Shown here piece after piece: positions 20,331-33,053 of a stretch of DNA of 64,000 nt. A model generated the notes under the pieces. The model searched no databases. It saw only the letters and a list, made by a program, of their open reading frames with translations, and was not told the origin of the DNA. The stretch lies in contig CM041198.1 in the NCBI GenBank assembly GCA_023078555.1, forward strand, positions 2,220,800 through 2,284,799, given 5' to 3'. Source of the stretch: Ulva prolifera. Lineage: Eukaryota; Chlorophyta; Ulvophyceae; Ulvales; Ulvaceae. The translations under genes were made by a program, and so were the position numbers. Numbering within the stretch: the first letter of the stretch is position 1; each line of letters begins with the position of its first letter.

Positions 20331-23300
20331 CTGCACATGGCGGGAGCGATGGCGTAGCTGGCCCGGAGCAAGAGGCATTTTTCCTTTCTACACAATGCTT
20401 CGGATGAGTGGTACAGGAATGTCATCTTGGACCAGGCCTCGGACGGGGGGAGGCGCACGACTTGAGGGGGCAGGAGCAGCCCGGCTCGCACTCCACCAGC
20501 GGCGTGTGGTTCCCCAGTGCCTCGAGCCGGCCACCCCTGCCGATGCGCACACTGCCTTCCTCCCGCATCCGCGCCAACACTGCAGCACACTCTGAAGATC
20601 GTCAAGCCAGCCCACACGTCCATGTCCAGCAGAATCCGACCCTACGGACGGGCCACACAACGCCCGTGGCAGAGTCTGCATCTGTTCGGCCATGCATGCA
20701 GCACGCCATCAGAATTCGAGCGCAGGAGATGCGAGATTTGTTTGCGATATGGCTCACTACCCGCCATCAAGGCATTGCAGAGCTCCTGTACGTCTGTGGG
20801 TGCTTCCGGCACCCCATATACGGTTTGGCTGCTAGCAGTGCGCGCCCCGACGCATCAGCACTCGGCAAATGTTTTACGCGCCACATGTCCGACGGCAGTG
20901 CACATGCTGTGGGTTGACGCGTACACAACGGAGAGAACGCACTGTCCGGTGGCCCCTCTGTCTGCTTGCACCCCGCCCACATGTCTGCCGGCCGGGACGG
21001 GGGGTACACAGCGTCCAGAAACTCTCGCGCGGCGGGCGTTGCGGGCAGCGCGGCAGGATCGGTGCAGTAGGTGAAGCTGTCGGGGAAGATCGGCGGCGGC
21101 GCGAGGCCGGAGGCGCGCAGCGCAGCCGGGTCGTCGATCACCGCCGGGATCGGGAATGCCTCTGCCCCTGCGCTGATATCCGCGCAGTACACATATTGCT
21201 GGCCCTGCACATGCATGGGGGTCATGCGTGGATACAAAGCAGGTCTGATCACAGGCCAGTGCGTAGTTCAGTCGAGCTCAAGCGACACCAACGTTCTCAT
21301 ATAAGCAATGGTGCTGGTGAGCTATAATCGTTCAAATGTACTGAAATAGCATGATCATGACACCAGCTTGTGTGGCCTCGGGAAGCGGTGCGGCAGTGCC
21401 AGCGCACCTGGACACATTGAGTCACACGCTTGTGCAACCCCACCAGAGTCCCGAGCTTCAAGAGCACCTTCCACCGCTCCTTGTGCACGACCTCACTTGG
21501 CACCTCTAACCGAGGACGCTGACGCTGCACCTCTGCCTCCGCGCCTCTCGCATCTGCCTCATGCATACCTTCGGCCGTGTCCGACCCTCCCGTCGAGGGG
21601 GGGTCTACGACCGCAGTCAAACGGAAACGCAGGAACATGCTGCGTGCTGCGGTGTCTGGCGGCGGGCCGCTCGCTGCGGGTGCCTTGACGTGGCTGGGTG
21701 CGCCTCGTCTGCGCTTCGTCTTGGGCACGCCCCGAATCCGGATCCGTGTGAAGGTCTGCGGATGAGCCGCCGCGCAATCACGCAGCTTCGCACAAGCGGG
21801 CACCGGATTCTGCGCCGGCCTGTTCGAGAGGGTCGTGGTGACAGGGGGAAGGGGCCCGTCTCGGCGAGCACTGAGGGCCTTCGCCATACCGGAGGCGCCT
21901 GCTTTTGCAGCCTCGTGTCCGGATGCATGTGCTGCACCGTGCCGCAGCGTGGGAGGTTCCGCCTGCGCCGCCGCCGGGATACATGCCGCACCGACCCGCG
22001 CACTGGGCAACTCATGCGCTTCCCCCTGTGTGCCGTCCCCCCCGGCAGCAGCCGCCGCCGCATCTGCCCCCCCAGCACCGGCTGAGCTGCCGCCTCTGTA
22101 CGAAGTATCATTGCATGGCGCAGGGGTGTCAGATGCGGCAGGAGGAATCAGCGGTGGCAAATCCCCAACCGTCGGAGCCGCCACGGCTGCGGCCTCCGCG
22201 GCCAGCGCAGCAGGCACAGCATCGGCCACGGCGCAGCGTACCGGCCGCTGCTGCTCTTCCGTCAGCGCACACATCGCCGCGGCCAGGACCTCGTACTCGC
22301 ACGCGTCGTGCCCGGTTCGCTCCAATGCATGGCGTACATGCATTGCGGTCCCGCCGGCGATCCGCACGAGCGAGAGCACGCCCGCGCACCGCGCGCAGAG
22401 GTCGTGCACGGTTCCCGCGTCGTCAATGCTGCGGCTGGAGGCGCCAGGGGTTGCGTGCCCGCATGCGGCGCAAGCGCTGCTGGCCGCTCCAGCGGTGTGT
22501 GCAGCTGCGGCTGCTGGCCCCCATTCGCCACCCGAGGGGGAGGGGGAGCTGGCACAGGCAGCTTTCCCGCCGCACACAGCCACCCCCGACGCCTCTGCGG
22601 CTGAGGCCCCATTGCGAGAAGGTGCACGTGGGTACCCCTCCCGTGCAGGTGGCCCAAACGCATCGCCGGCTGTGGCCCCGCCACAAGCATATGCACATCC
22701 CTCGTGCATAGCGCCTGCATCCGATGCCAGCCCGCATGCTGCCGTACTGGATTTGAGGGGGCCGCGAGAGTCCGCCTCTTGCGCAGCGGGGGTCTGGCGA
22801 GCAGGCTCCCCGCATGCATGGCCTGCAGGCTCCCCGCATGCATGGCCAGGAGCACAACAGCCGCCCTCAGCTTCCCCGGTGCACGCTGCAGAAACAGGCT
22901 GCTGATGCAACGCGCAGGCCGCCGCTGCATGGACGGCAAGCCCCTCTGGATCGACATCCGCAGCTCCCTCCTGCATGCACCATGCACCCCACATCTCCGG
23001 ACCGCCCCATTGCACATCTCGAACAGAGATCGCTGGCGCTGCTGCCACGTTTCTGCGATGTTTGCATACATTTGTGCACTCGACAGAGTGACTGCCGGGC
23101 ACACGCGCGCGCGCGGACAGCCACCGCAGGGCATTCCCATAGCCATGGACTGGAATCAGTGATGACATCGCAGGCGCCTCGATTACGTTCACGCAGCCCT
23201 AGATCTCGGTACACATGGGAAAAGATGCAGACTGCAGTTTCCAGAGCTGCGCTCCGCGACTCAGCAGTGCTGCGCCAGCACCCGTGTTTACAGTCACTGA

Positions 23301-23859
23301 GCACAAGTAGTGAAGTATCGCAAGGATGGGGAAAGTGATCTCGGCAAGGAAAACGCAGGCTAGTGCGTTCGGGCAGAGCGGCGCTGTGAAGGGAACGATG
23401 TGCATGGGCCTCAGCCGATCTACAGCAGACACCCACACGATAACGGCCGCAGGCGACGCCCCATCCCCAAACAGAGCGCCAAATTTCCCCAGTCATTCGA
23501 CAGCAAAGCAATCGTGGGCCTATGAGAGCTGAGAGTGTGCATCCCTACTGGTGTATATGATGTTGGCTGAGGAGAACAGTGCATGCGTGTCCCAGGGTGA
23601 GCGAAAAATTTGGCGTTGCCCTCGCACGCCTGAATGACTATCCGTACATGTAGTGCTCCACGCGTTCATGCTGTACGCCGTATCAGATGAATTCAAACAT
23701 AGGTAAACGACATACCGTGGCAGCAGGTGTGGCATCATCAGCAGCAGCCTGCACAGCCGCTGCTCTCGCCGCCACGGCCACCTCCCGGCGGAAGACCAGC
23801 CGCGGTTTCGCAGCCCGCATTCTCCTGCCCGCGCCGCACCGCTGCCAGCTCGTCACCAG
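17238..23859 (-). CDS. SET-A: SUVH-like histone H3K9-type methyltransferase with CxxC module, catalytic motifs intact
   Basis: Exons, 5' to 3': 23859-23716 (tentative), 22970-21408, 21204 to about 20930, 20551-20459, 20330-20081, 19684-17976, 17550-17238. Order of parts: one CxxC module (CAACGH...CARC...LAGG-like helix, about 22470-22330), a basic linker, 'GTLVGLHKRVTQCVQ', pre-SET opening 'DISAGAEAFPIPAVIDD', the cysteine segment 'ECEPGCSCPLKSC', SET-N 'GWGVRCAVDVAAGTFLTSYT', a 569-residue low-complexity insert, then SET-C 'RFLNHSCAANV', 'ELRWNYYG' and post-SET 'CHCGSVGCRKWLY'. The NHSC and C-terminal tyrosine motifs are intact, so S-adenosylmethionine-dependent lysine methylation in chromatin is likely. 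There is no SRA domain in this gene. The N-terminus is uncertain. Confidence 0.75.
17641..17661. repeat. G-rich tract downstream of SET-A
   Basis: Two runs of about 10 G separated by C. The following 60 bp (GTCGGTGGTGAGTGG...) resemble the G-tract-led sequence at about 32318-32390, so the two may share a repeat. Confidence 0.5.
20459..21204 (-). CDS. SET-A pre-SET exons
   Basis: Exon 21204 to about 20930 holds 'YVYCADISAGAEAFPIP', the DISxGxExxPIP signature that opens pre-SET in SUVH proteins, and ends near 'MWAGCKQ'. Exon 20551-20459 (93 bp, same length and phase as in SET-B) holds 'GRGGRLEALGNHTPLVECEP' and CSCPLKSC, equivalent to NGGxLPYxxxxxLVYECGPxCxCPPxC. Only about five of the nine canonical zinc-cluster cysteines are visible. 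The first donor is not unique (20930 or 20927). Confidence 0.65.
21408..22970 (-). CDS. SET-A large N-terminal exon (one CxxC module, low-complexity linkers)
   Basis: 521 codons, phase 0 to phase 0. The acceptor is GCATGCAG and the donor GTGCGC. Cysteine-rich repeats (ACGEPAGHACGEPA) come first, then the CxxC module with 'RIAGGTAMHVRHALERTG'. A basic stretch 'TRIRIRGVPKTKRRRG' (possible nuclear localisation) and the GLHKRV helix leading into pre-SET follow. The last helix aligns with 'GTLAGLHERVMQAID' of SET-B at the same exon end. Confidence 0.7.
23716..23859 (-). CDS. SET-A candidate first exon
   Basis: 144 bp (48 codons), phase 0 at both ends, between an acceptor (CTTAGCAG) and a strong donor (GTATGT). 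It encodes a basic, alanine-rich segment beginning LVTSWQRCGAGRRM. It would splice in frame to the exon at 22970. No domain is recognised, and it could belong to an unmodelled 5' part. Confidence 0.4.
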
Positions 23860-26534
23860 CTGCTAAGCCCTAGTAATCTCAGAGGCAGGCTGAGGTGGTG
23901 CTCGGCCGCATCTCGCCAGGTCACGATCAGTGCCGCGCCGCCAGCGCCACTCCCCACCGCGCTGGTGGTTAAGAACCCACACTGCTAGCTCTCTGGAGCA
24001 AATGCGGAGCTGCGCCTGCATGGATAGGCGTGATTGGAGGATCATTCATGCATGCGCAGCCGGGCCATGGCGGAATGACCATAACGAGGTGTGGGGGGCT
24101 CGTGGTACGCCCGATTGGCAGGATCGGCGACGTGCGGGGTTCAGGTGGGAGGGGCGGGTGCGACGACAACACGTATTGTGTGCATGGTTATGACTGCGTG
24201 AGGACCACTTGGGGCAATCTACACTGCCTCTAGGTTGCTACATTCGTGCAAGTCTTTGCTTCGTGTGTGTGAGGAGTGAGACGCGGAGTCAGTGGCCAGG
24301 GCTCAGGCCACCTGGTGTGTTCACGAGGTGGTGTATTCACAAGGCGAAGGCAGATAAGCAGGGGTCGACCACTGGACCCACCCAACTGTTGGAGACGACG
24401 CAGCTGCGCTAAGTGGCCACGCCACACACTCAAGGCTGTTTGCACATTTAATAGATCTGCAGCAGCCAGGGCAGTTTGAAGGCGCGGAGTTGCGAGAACG
24501 AATGCAGCGGCTATGCGGCTAGCAGGCAGCTTGCTGTGACAGTCGCTCGCGACATGCAGCTGATCCACAGCCCACAGCGACAGGAGGTGCCAGAGATCGC
24601 CCCATGTGCATGATCAGCGGCTTTGCGGCAAAAAGCAGCAGCTGCGCATTGTTGAAGATGCATTCGTGGCGCGTGGGCGGCGTAAGTTGTTGCTTGCAAC
24701 AGCAACGGTGGGCAGACATGACTCAGAGACACCGAAGCCTGGGCGGGCAAAGTGCTACTAGTGGCACCCGAATGCAGTCTCAGCAAAGCACACCTTCAGC
24801 GTACGCGCTAACCGGATTCTAACAATCTTTGTGCACGTAGCAGTCCACTGCCTGCTCTCGCTGCTGGAAACCGCGGTGTAGCTGCAATATTAATACCTCG
24901 GGCAGTGTCTCGCACGTCGACGCATACAAAAGGAGCCCACCGAGCAGCCAATCAGACACTTCGAGGTAAGTGTCAACAGCTGTGCTGCTGCAAATCCTAG
25001 TTTGCGGCGATACAGTGGCAATGAGAGCTAGCGCACGAACAAAACAGCTGTGTGTTGCTTGCAGCTTGTCGCAAAGTACGCATGTTTATGCATGTGTACG
25101 AGTTGTGGCGGATGAAGGCTGCCATTCTTTATGCTCAAGAACACGGCGTGGCACAGCCAGCGGCATGCGGACTGCCCAGATGCTGTCGCAACCGCGAAGC
25201 CGTAGCACCAACGCCACCTGACAACGGGCCAGACGCGCATCACACTATATAACGAGATACGCTGTTTGCGTTTGAATGCTATGCTCACATGCGCACTGTC
25301 GAACTCACAGATCTACATGCACAGGACGTGTACAGATGCGATCGCAAATCCAGAAGCAAGCGTCATGAGGACAATCTCCCCGCTGAGTAACTCTCGAGCT
25401 CAAGCTGCATGAAATGTGCCGCTAGACGCGGCCGTCCATGCATAGATCCTGGGTGCATGCACCCTGCAGGCCATGGGTGGGTGGCACGCGAATGTGCGGG
25501 TAGTTGAATCTGCGTGCCGCAGGTGTGGCCGTGGATGCACATCGCGTGCCTCCCATCTTGCAATGGGCTCCCATGGGTTCCAACAGGCAAGGCTAGACGT
25601 GGGAAGATCCCAGGTGGCAGGCGCACACAAAGAACCTTTACAAAAGAGTGAACGGGAGAAACCAAACACTGAAACCGAATCTCATCCGAATCAACTGCAA
25701 CATACACTCACACACACACGAACACGCAAAGAAGCTTCGCTATGAGCTGCTCGGCGCTTCACCGCAGTCCCCTGGGACAAGAGGGACTGTCCAATTCGAT
25801 TGTACGATGGCCCGGGCAGCACCACAGCGGGCTACAGACCTGGATGATGACATGCATGGCCACATCAATTGAAATGAATTACAGCTGCTGATGGAGGGTG
25901 TGTGTGGGGGGGGGCGACGTATGGAGATGCTTTGACGTATGGTGCTTCCGCGGGCATCCGTGTGCAATGCGCCACTTCCTGTGAACATCATACACGTGTA
26001 CATGCCAGTGGATGGCAGGCTGTGCTGATGAATGGTTCGTGATCAGAAATGACATTGCACTCTATATTGGCTACTGCAAGTATTCCAAAAGTGTCGCGCG
26101 AACAGCGGCGGCAGCATCCGTGACCAGCATGTACACATCCATCAAGATGTAAACTCAGACCAAGCCTGCTGCAGTGGCGGCAATAGCCGTGACCAGCATG
26201 TACACATCCATCAAGATGTCAGCTCAGACCAAGCCTGCTGCAGCACACCTCTTCACGCAAAAGTGTGCAGCCGACCTATCCTCGCAGTCTCCCATGTATA
26301 CAGCAGATGCAAAGTTCTGGCCTAGCGAGGCTGGCTATGTCACGATACACCTCCCACGCGACAACAGGGCGATGCACCGGCCCCGAAAAGCACGCATGTG
26401 TGTGGCATCAAGGCCGCATCAGCACAAGCAGGCAAGCTGATACAGCAGACAGCCCTGTTGTTCTACTGGTATGCAATGCTGGACATCTCGACCAACCGGG
26501 GACCCCCACAACTGGCTGAGCACTTGTTGACCAG
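23860..26534. other. No gene; tandem duplication and repeat R4
   Basis: No supported exon on either strand. Holds repeat R4 (25636-25694) and a 57-bp sequence present twice with a 69-bp period (26118-26174 and 26187-26243, CCGTGACCAGCATGTACACA...). Short open frames are not domain-like. Confidence 0.55.
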
Positions 26535-27526
26535 TCAACCCACGGTGTCCTCCTTCTTGAGAACCTTCCGCAGCGTGGCCAGCACCGCAGCCCGCGCCTG
26601 GTCCGCTGTTGGCCGCGCCTGGTCCGCTGTCGGCTGATTGGCCGCGGCGGCCGTCTCCACAGATGGCCGCTGCCCCTGACCCCCGGGGTTCCCCCCTGTA
26701 CCCGTCCTACCTGCGCTGACAGCCTCGATGCCCCCGGGCGGACCGCGGCCCCCCGTGTCTGTCGCCTCGGGCTGCTGTTGTGCTGGGGATGGCACTGCTG
26801 CACGCTGTGCGTGCTGTGGCGGTTGGGGTGGGGCGGGGCCGACCTCCCCGCCGCGAACCTGTGATGCTGCGTCAGGGTGCTGTGGCACCACGTCAGCCTC
26901 TGTGATCTGCACGCGTGAGGGTTGAGGCACGAGGGGAGTGGGTGTGTCGCTCGGCGCCGCTGCAGCGGCCGTGTGGGGAGATCGCACAGGCGCGGGGTCC
27001 GCATCAGGAGGGACGGTCCCATCACACGGTTGCGGCGATAGCAAAGACGCGGGGTCCGCATCAGGCGCCACAGCCCGGGCAGCCTCTTGCGGCGATGGCA
27101 CAGGCGCAAGATCTGCATCAGGCGCCGCAGCTCCGTCCCGCGCTTGCAGCGATCGCACAGGCTCGAATCCGGAATCGGGCTCTGCGGTGTCATGACACGT
27201 TTGCGGGGATCGCACGGGCACAAGATCCGCACCAGGCGCCGCAGCCCGGGCAGCCTCTTGCGGCGATGGCACGGGCACAAGATCCGCACCAGGCGCCACA
27301 CCCCCGGCACGAGCATCGCAGTCCTGCGGCGGCTTGACAGGGGTGCCGTGCTGTGCATGCTGCGCAAGGTCTGCGGCAGGCGGAGGGGCGCGTGCTGAGC
27401 TGGCGCCTGCAGGCGCGCCTCCACAGGGTTCATGCGGCGGTTCAGCACGTTTCGGCCCCGCACGCTTGAGACGGCGGACCTTGGCGGCCACACTGTGTAC
27501 GGCACGGGCAACCCGCACGGGTTCCT

Positions 27527-27580
<54 letters not shown>

Positions 27581-30541
27581 CCCGGCCTGCAGGCGCTTGC
27601 CCCGCACCGTCCGCCGCAGCCGCACGTCTCTGTTCGTTCATGTCCGCATCAGTCGCCCCGCACGCCGCTCCGCCGCGCCCGGGCGCTGCTTTCCCCGCGG
27701 CGTCCCCGCCAATGCCGCATGCATGCACCCCATGCATATTCACCACCGCATCGACAGAGACGCTTTTGCTGCACGGCTGATCAGGGGTCGACCGGCCGGT
27801 TTCATGCGCCGCACCACGCGCACGCTTCACGGCGCATGGTGAGTCCTCGCCGGGCCTATCCTGTGCATGAGCCCTCCGCCGCCCGGACCCGTGCGGGCCG
27901 GCTCGCGCGGCCCCCGCATCTACCGCAGCATCTGCCGTAGCATCTGCCACCGCCGGCTTGCCCCCGTCCTCCTCATGCGCCCCGCTCGAACCCCCTCCCC
28001 TCCGTTTACACGCACGGCACAACGCGTTCATGTTTGGATGATTCGGATGCCCGCAGCCGACACACAGGGTGCCGGCGTCGATGTGTCCCGCCGCGGCGAC
28101 GTGGCGGCACAGCTGCGCTACGGTCGCGTCCACTCCGAGTTCCGCAAACGCGGTGCGTAGGTGCTGGGACACCCCCCGGCATTTGAGTTTGCCACGCAGC
28201 CGATGACAGGTTCCGCAGTACAAGTACCTCGTCGACTTCGTGGCTTCATTCCGGCCGCAGATGTTGCACCTCATCTTCCCACCCCCCTGCCGCTCCTCCC
28301 GCTCCGCCACCGACCACCTGAAGCGAACCCTGGGCTTCTCCGCGGCGGCCTCGGACCCGCTGCCGCCTGGCCGCGCCGCCGAGCCGCCGGACACAAGCTT
28401 CCCATCGCCCGTCCCTGCGGCGCTGCTCGCGTCGATCCCGCAACCCCCACTGGGAGCCTCTGCATCCGCAGCCCCCTCCTCGTCGCTGCCCCCACTACTG
28501 ATGCTCCCCGACGCGTCGTCCGCGTGCTGCCACTGCAGCAGCTGCTGCGCAAACGCAAGCACCGCCGCCCACGCCGCGTCCTGGCCGAGGTTCTCGTACG
28601 CGGCACGCAGGCAGTGCAGCGCCTCGTCGCCGTGCAGCTGCTGCCGCAGCTGCTTGCACATAGCGCAGCACAGCATGGATGCCGCACGGTCGCGGCCGCG
28701 GCAGATACGGCACTTGTCGCCGGCGTCCGGAAGAGCCTCCAGCTCCTCCACGGGCCGCCGCCTCTTGCGGGCCCCCTCTACTGCTGCTGTCCCCGCTGCT
28801 GCTCCACCACCGGCATCGGCGGGGCTCGCAGATTGCTCGGCGGCTGCTGGCGCCGCACGGGAGGCCGCGCCGGGGGCCTTTCTGCAACCAGCATCCCCAC
28901 GGGACAGGTCGTCAGTGCACGACGCTCGAGCAGGGTGTTCAGCGCTGCCGCGTGCTGCGTGCTGCGCGGCCTGCGCGATGAAGGCGGCCGGAGCGGTGGC
29001 TTCAGGCGTCGCCGGGGCAGGGTCGACGCTCGCTCCCCCGCCGCATGGTGCACTTCCCCGTTGACGATGGGCGTCAGGGCGCTGGGCGTGCTGTGCATGC
29101 TTTGCGCGCCGGCCGTTCGTGCCGTTTGAGGACTTTGCCGGCACGCCATCGGGGGACATGCGTTGCGCCGCGGTCTGGGGGGTGTCTGGGAAGGCCTTGC
29201 AGATTCCGGGGTCTGGGGACGTGTCGCGTGGCGGGGGCGTGCGGTGTGCTGGGCTTTTGCTGCGGCACGGCAGAGACTGGCCGCGCATTCCGAGCAACGT
29301 GAAGACGAACTCGTGGCGATCTTCGTCTTGATCTGGCGGGGTGGGGGCAGCTGCTGCAAGGCTGGCTGTGCTCCTGCATGTGGCTGCCCGCGGTGAGCAC
29401 TCTCCGAACGGCAACGGAGCTGACCATGCACACATCATCAGTCTAGCGTAAGGTCCACTTTCGCACGCGATCCTGGCTGCAACGGCACGCTGCCGGTGCC
29501 CCTCACCAACCTCACTCCTTGATACCGCATCTCCATAATGGCACCATAATGGCATTCTTCCCTGTTCATCCCACACGGCAAGGTACGGGAGCGCACCGGC
29601 CGCTTGAGACCACCCGGAAGAGGCCCTCATAAGTGTACTCGAACTGTTGCGTGGCTTCGCCCGGGCGCGTTTGCGGCGCGGTCGCAGTGGCGGTTGCACG
29701 CACGACGCGGATCAGCGTGCCCCACACAAACGCTTGCATCATCGCGCTCGCCTCCTGCAACCCCACACCCGTCACGATACTGCTGCTGGCCACACTGAGG
29801 CACACAGACAGTGCATGTCCAGCTCAGCTGACCTGATCCACCTCACAAGTGCCCCGCCAAATGGTTCGATCGCCCAGCTATGCGGCCATTAAAAAAACAT
29901 TCGTCGAGGTACCCTCCAGCTGAATATTCTGTAGGCAATACGCTTTGAAAGACCTGATTTTCACCGGTACGCAGCTGCCATCCAGTCTAGAGAGGCATGT
30001 ACTCTGGCTCTCTCATCAGGGGTGATCGTTGCAGTTCCGTGGCCGACAAAAGCATTGAAATCGTTTGAATGTTGCATGCGTCGGGCCAACAGCACACCTC
30101 ACGAGAATCCCTGTCAACGTGTGCTACCACTACACTCAGCTCCAGCTGCGACACCCCATCAGCCACACCGCTCCAGACTCCACCATAAGCCACCAAAGAC
30201 GTCACCTGGACGCCCCCCGCCACGCGCTTCTGGCCACTCTGCCGGAGAAGCGCAATCGGCCGCTGCGTCGGCACGTGGATGCGCGCGGCGGCAAGCTCTG
30301 CTCGTGTGGTGAAGGTGGTGCCCCGGACGGCGAAGCCGGAGTGGCCAGGGGCGTCCGCATGCGTGGCCGGCGAGGTGAGGGGCCGCGTCATTACCTGGGG
30401 GGCCTGTACAGTATGCGTGGTGTTCAAGATTTGTCTGCATGGACATGGCCTGGGAGGCAGCTAGCACCACCGGATGCGGCAAGTGGCAGCAATCGCATGG
30501 GTGTTGCATTAGTTTACTCTGCATGATATGGTGTGCTTACC
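26535..30541 (-). CDS. SRA-B: SRA (YDG) domain protein with CxxC modules, no SET
   Basis: Core exons 30403-30098, 29754-29597 and 29361-26535 join in frame (1096 residues to the stop). A likely upstream exon ends at 30541 (...VQCLHCK, donor GTAAGC). The SRA N-half reads 'GHSGFAVRGTTFTTRAELAA' and the C-half 'TLIRVVRA' and 'YTYEGLFRVV', the YDGLYxV signature. 'HEFVFTLLGMRGQS' matches the FKLxRxPGQ stretch that ends the domain. The last exon carries two full modules (CRIC...CAMC...LRAAYENLG, 28712-28528; CNIC...CGTC...LRTAFAELG, 28268-28090), a CxxC pair (28068-28003), poly-alanine and near-tandem APDADLAPVPSP-type repeats. Expected role: reading methylated DNA in chromatin. The stop at 26535 separates it from SET-A unless an unseen splice skips it. 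Confidence 0.75.
27527..27579. repeat. CAG/CTG trinucleotide run encoding poly-alanine
   Basis: About 17 uninterrupted CAG units. In the minus-strand SRA-B frame they read as GCT and give about 18 alanines after GRDA. Poly-leucine or poly-serine readings in other frames are shadows. Confidence 0.9.
29597..30403 (-). CDS. SRA-B SRA-domain exons
   Basis: Exons 30403-30098 (102 codons, donor GTGTGC) and 29754-29597 (donor GTGCGC, phase 2). The boundary positions and phases are identical in SRA-A and SRA-C, which strongly supports the models. Confidence 0.75.
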
Positions 30542-30786
30542 TTGCAGTGCAGACATTGTACATCCAGCCCTGCGAATGGAGGAGGATCCAGAGGTTGTGG
30601 AGACGTGCGCGTGGAAGGTTCTGGCGCAGCACAGGGGTCAGCTGTGCAAGAAGGACAGGGCCGGAGAAGTAGGTATACTGCTTCTATAGCACCGCAGAAT
30701 TCGCGCGAATGACGCGCACAGGAACACCACATATGCAGTCGTATCGACCGGTGGGAGGTGTGCGTCGGTGCCGCCAGTGCGGACAC

Positions 30787-33053
30787 TATTGGCGTGACAG
30801 CACTTCAGAACCGGACATGTCATCATACCCGGGCTGCCCGGGCTGCTGAAGTGTCTGGGTGGGGGGGGGGGGGGGGGGGGGGGGGGGGCTCAGGCTTGGG
30901 ACTGCTGTGGGCCACCACAGTATAGGCAGAAGTAGCACGCAAGCGACATCCACATCTCAGTATGACTGTCAGAGCAGGGCAGGGTGAGGCCGGAACATGC
31001 AACGCTGATGTGCAGAAGCCTCTGGGGTCTAGACAAACGGTCTCTGTCTGACATCAGCGCACTGGGCATAGCATGCACGACCGCTAGAGCGTGTATAGCA
31101 TGAATCTCGTACAGCATGTCGGCGCAGACGACCGCCTAAACTGGACACTGCAGCAGAGTAGGCTGCGCTACGCAGGGCTTCAGATACGTAGAGGACCCAC
31201 AGCGCAGAGTCGGACTTTGCGATCTATGCAAGGAGAATGTGGGCTCTGTGGTCGCTGCATATGTCCCGCACTGAGAACGCTGCAAACGAAGCGTGGCTGA
31301 GGCAGTTGTCCCAGTCACAAACCACAGTACGCTCGCCAAGGTTCCGCTTTTTCAGTCGACGGACAGCGTGACATTCGTTTTACGTTGCCAACGACTCCAA
31401 TCATTGGGATATCGTCGCTTTCAAAGCAACGGCGTCACGGCGTGGGAACGAGTGCAAGTGGGACAACCCGCGATATCGGGTCAACAGCTCGCTATCACAT
31501 TCCTATGTATTCCTTACTGCAACTTGAAACATCGACGCCGACTGTGAAGGGCCAGACGCAGCTCTGTGACACATCGCTTGGCCGAACGTGGCCTCCCACG
31601 GAGCGCTTCTACGACGTTCGCGGCAACAGGAGCACGGGCAGGGGCACAGACACTGGGCAAGTAGCCATGGTACAGCTCTGGATCCAAGTATTAATTCGCA
31701 CCGTCATGGCATCTGGTGTATGTCTCTAGATCGACCTTGCCAGCAGAAGCTGGCTCTTCTCCGGATCCCGGCAGCTGCTGCCGACGAGGTGCGAGGCACC
31801 GCTGGCCTACGGATATCGGACGATAGCACTGTGTTGCAAAGTTTACGTCAGCTTGTTTGCAAGTGGGGCGGTGTCGCGGTATACGGCCAGAAGGTATCGG
31901 CCAGGATACGTCCAGATCTACATCTACAGTGCTCGAGCGACGCCTGCAATCTACACAGCGCAGATATACAACACTTGTGCATCAGGCCATTGCGACAACG
32001 AAGTGATGTAGCATGCGAACCAGCCCCGACTACCCCAAGCACACGTCTCGAACAACAGTAAGGGCAGGCTGTGTCAAGGGCAAGGCTTCCTCACTACTGC
32101 TTTCGCGCTGTCGCCACTCCACACCCACCTGCATGCTGCAGCTGCAGCGCGCACTGTCCCAAGCATGGCGGTGACGAAGCCTGCATGCATGTGCATGCCT
32201 ATTGAGCGATAATCCAGCATCACCTGCCTATGCATGATCCGGGGTGGGGTTGAGGCATCATGAGGTCTCGTCTCTGTCCTGACCACAGCTAGGCTTTTGC
32301 GCCAGCTGTGCTGGCAGGGGGGGGGGGGTTTGCTTCATTGTGTCAGTGGCGAGTGGGGTATGAGTGCGCACGGGGTGCACATCTGCGAGCCGGCGTGAGT
32401 GGATGTGTGTTACAAGGACAACGCCGGAGGGGCCGGTAGCGCCGCCAGGACAACGAGCAACCACACGAGCAGCCCAAGCACGCGCGGCAGGAGAGCGGCT
32501 GCCGCGTTGATCTCATCCGCCCGATCTCAGGGCCCAGGTCGAAACAAGCACCCGCACACAGTGCCCCACCAGTGCGTGGATGAGCGCACAGATGGGTGGG
32601 AGACTGCCCTGGAGCGGCCGGGCTGACTCAAGACTGTTGTGCATTCAGAGGCACCTTAGCTGTGATTGTGGCACTGTGCGATGTGGATATGTGTTCAAAG
32701 GGTGAACTTCAAACCTTGACTGCCTTCTAGTGCCCCATCGAACGCCGTGGCAAGAGCCCCTTCTTACATCTTATACACCGTGGCATCCTCATCCCTGGAG
32801 TAGCACCGTCATCCAGTCACGCACATCAGATCACGACTACAAACTTCCTAACTCACAGTCAGCCGCCCCTTCCACCCCTCCCCACAGGCAATGCGCCAGA
32901 GACCCGCACTCGGCAGCAGCAGCCAACAAAGCACCCCTACTCGTGCTGGTGTCAGGCCGTAGCAATCTCAGCAGGCACAGCAGATCGCGACGCATGGACG
33001 CAGAGCGCCGCACAGCAGCACCCCCTGCAGGAGCACCCCGCCACACGCCGGCG
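30787..33053. other. No gene; poly-G and R2-type repeat
   Basis: Contains a 28-G run (30861-30888), a G-run near 32320-32330 and an R2-family end at 32404-32450 (GTGTGTTACAAGGAC ... GGCCGGTAGCGCCGCC). Composition near 31-32 kb is less GC-rich, and no exon-like frame was found. Confidence 0.55.

Noticed and set aside
19955-20407. Plus-strand 150-codon frame over the SET-A SET exon
   Set aside because: Shadow of the SET exon on the opposite strand.
26408-27625. Minus-strand 405-codon frame with poly-leucine and RRKRLPGLRRL repeats
   Set aside because: An alternative frame of the SRA-B exon. The leucine run is the CAG repeat read out of frame.
28161-29129. Plus-strand open frame of 322 codons opposite the SRA-B module exon
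   Set aside because: Antisense shadow of a GC-rich exon. The minus strand holds the CxxC modules and correct splice phases.
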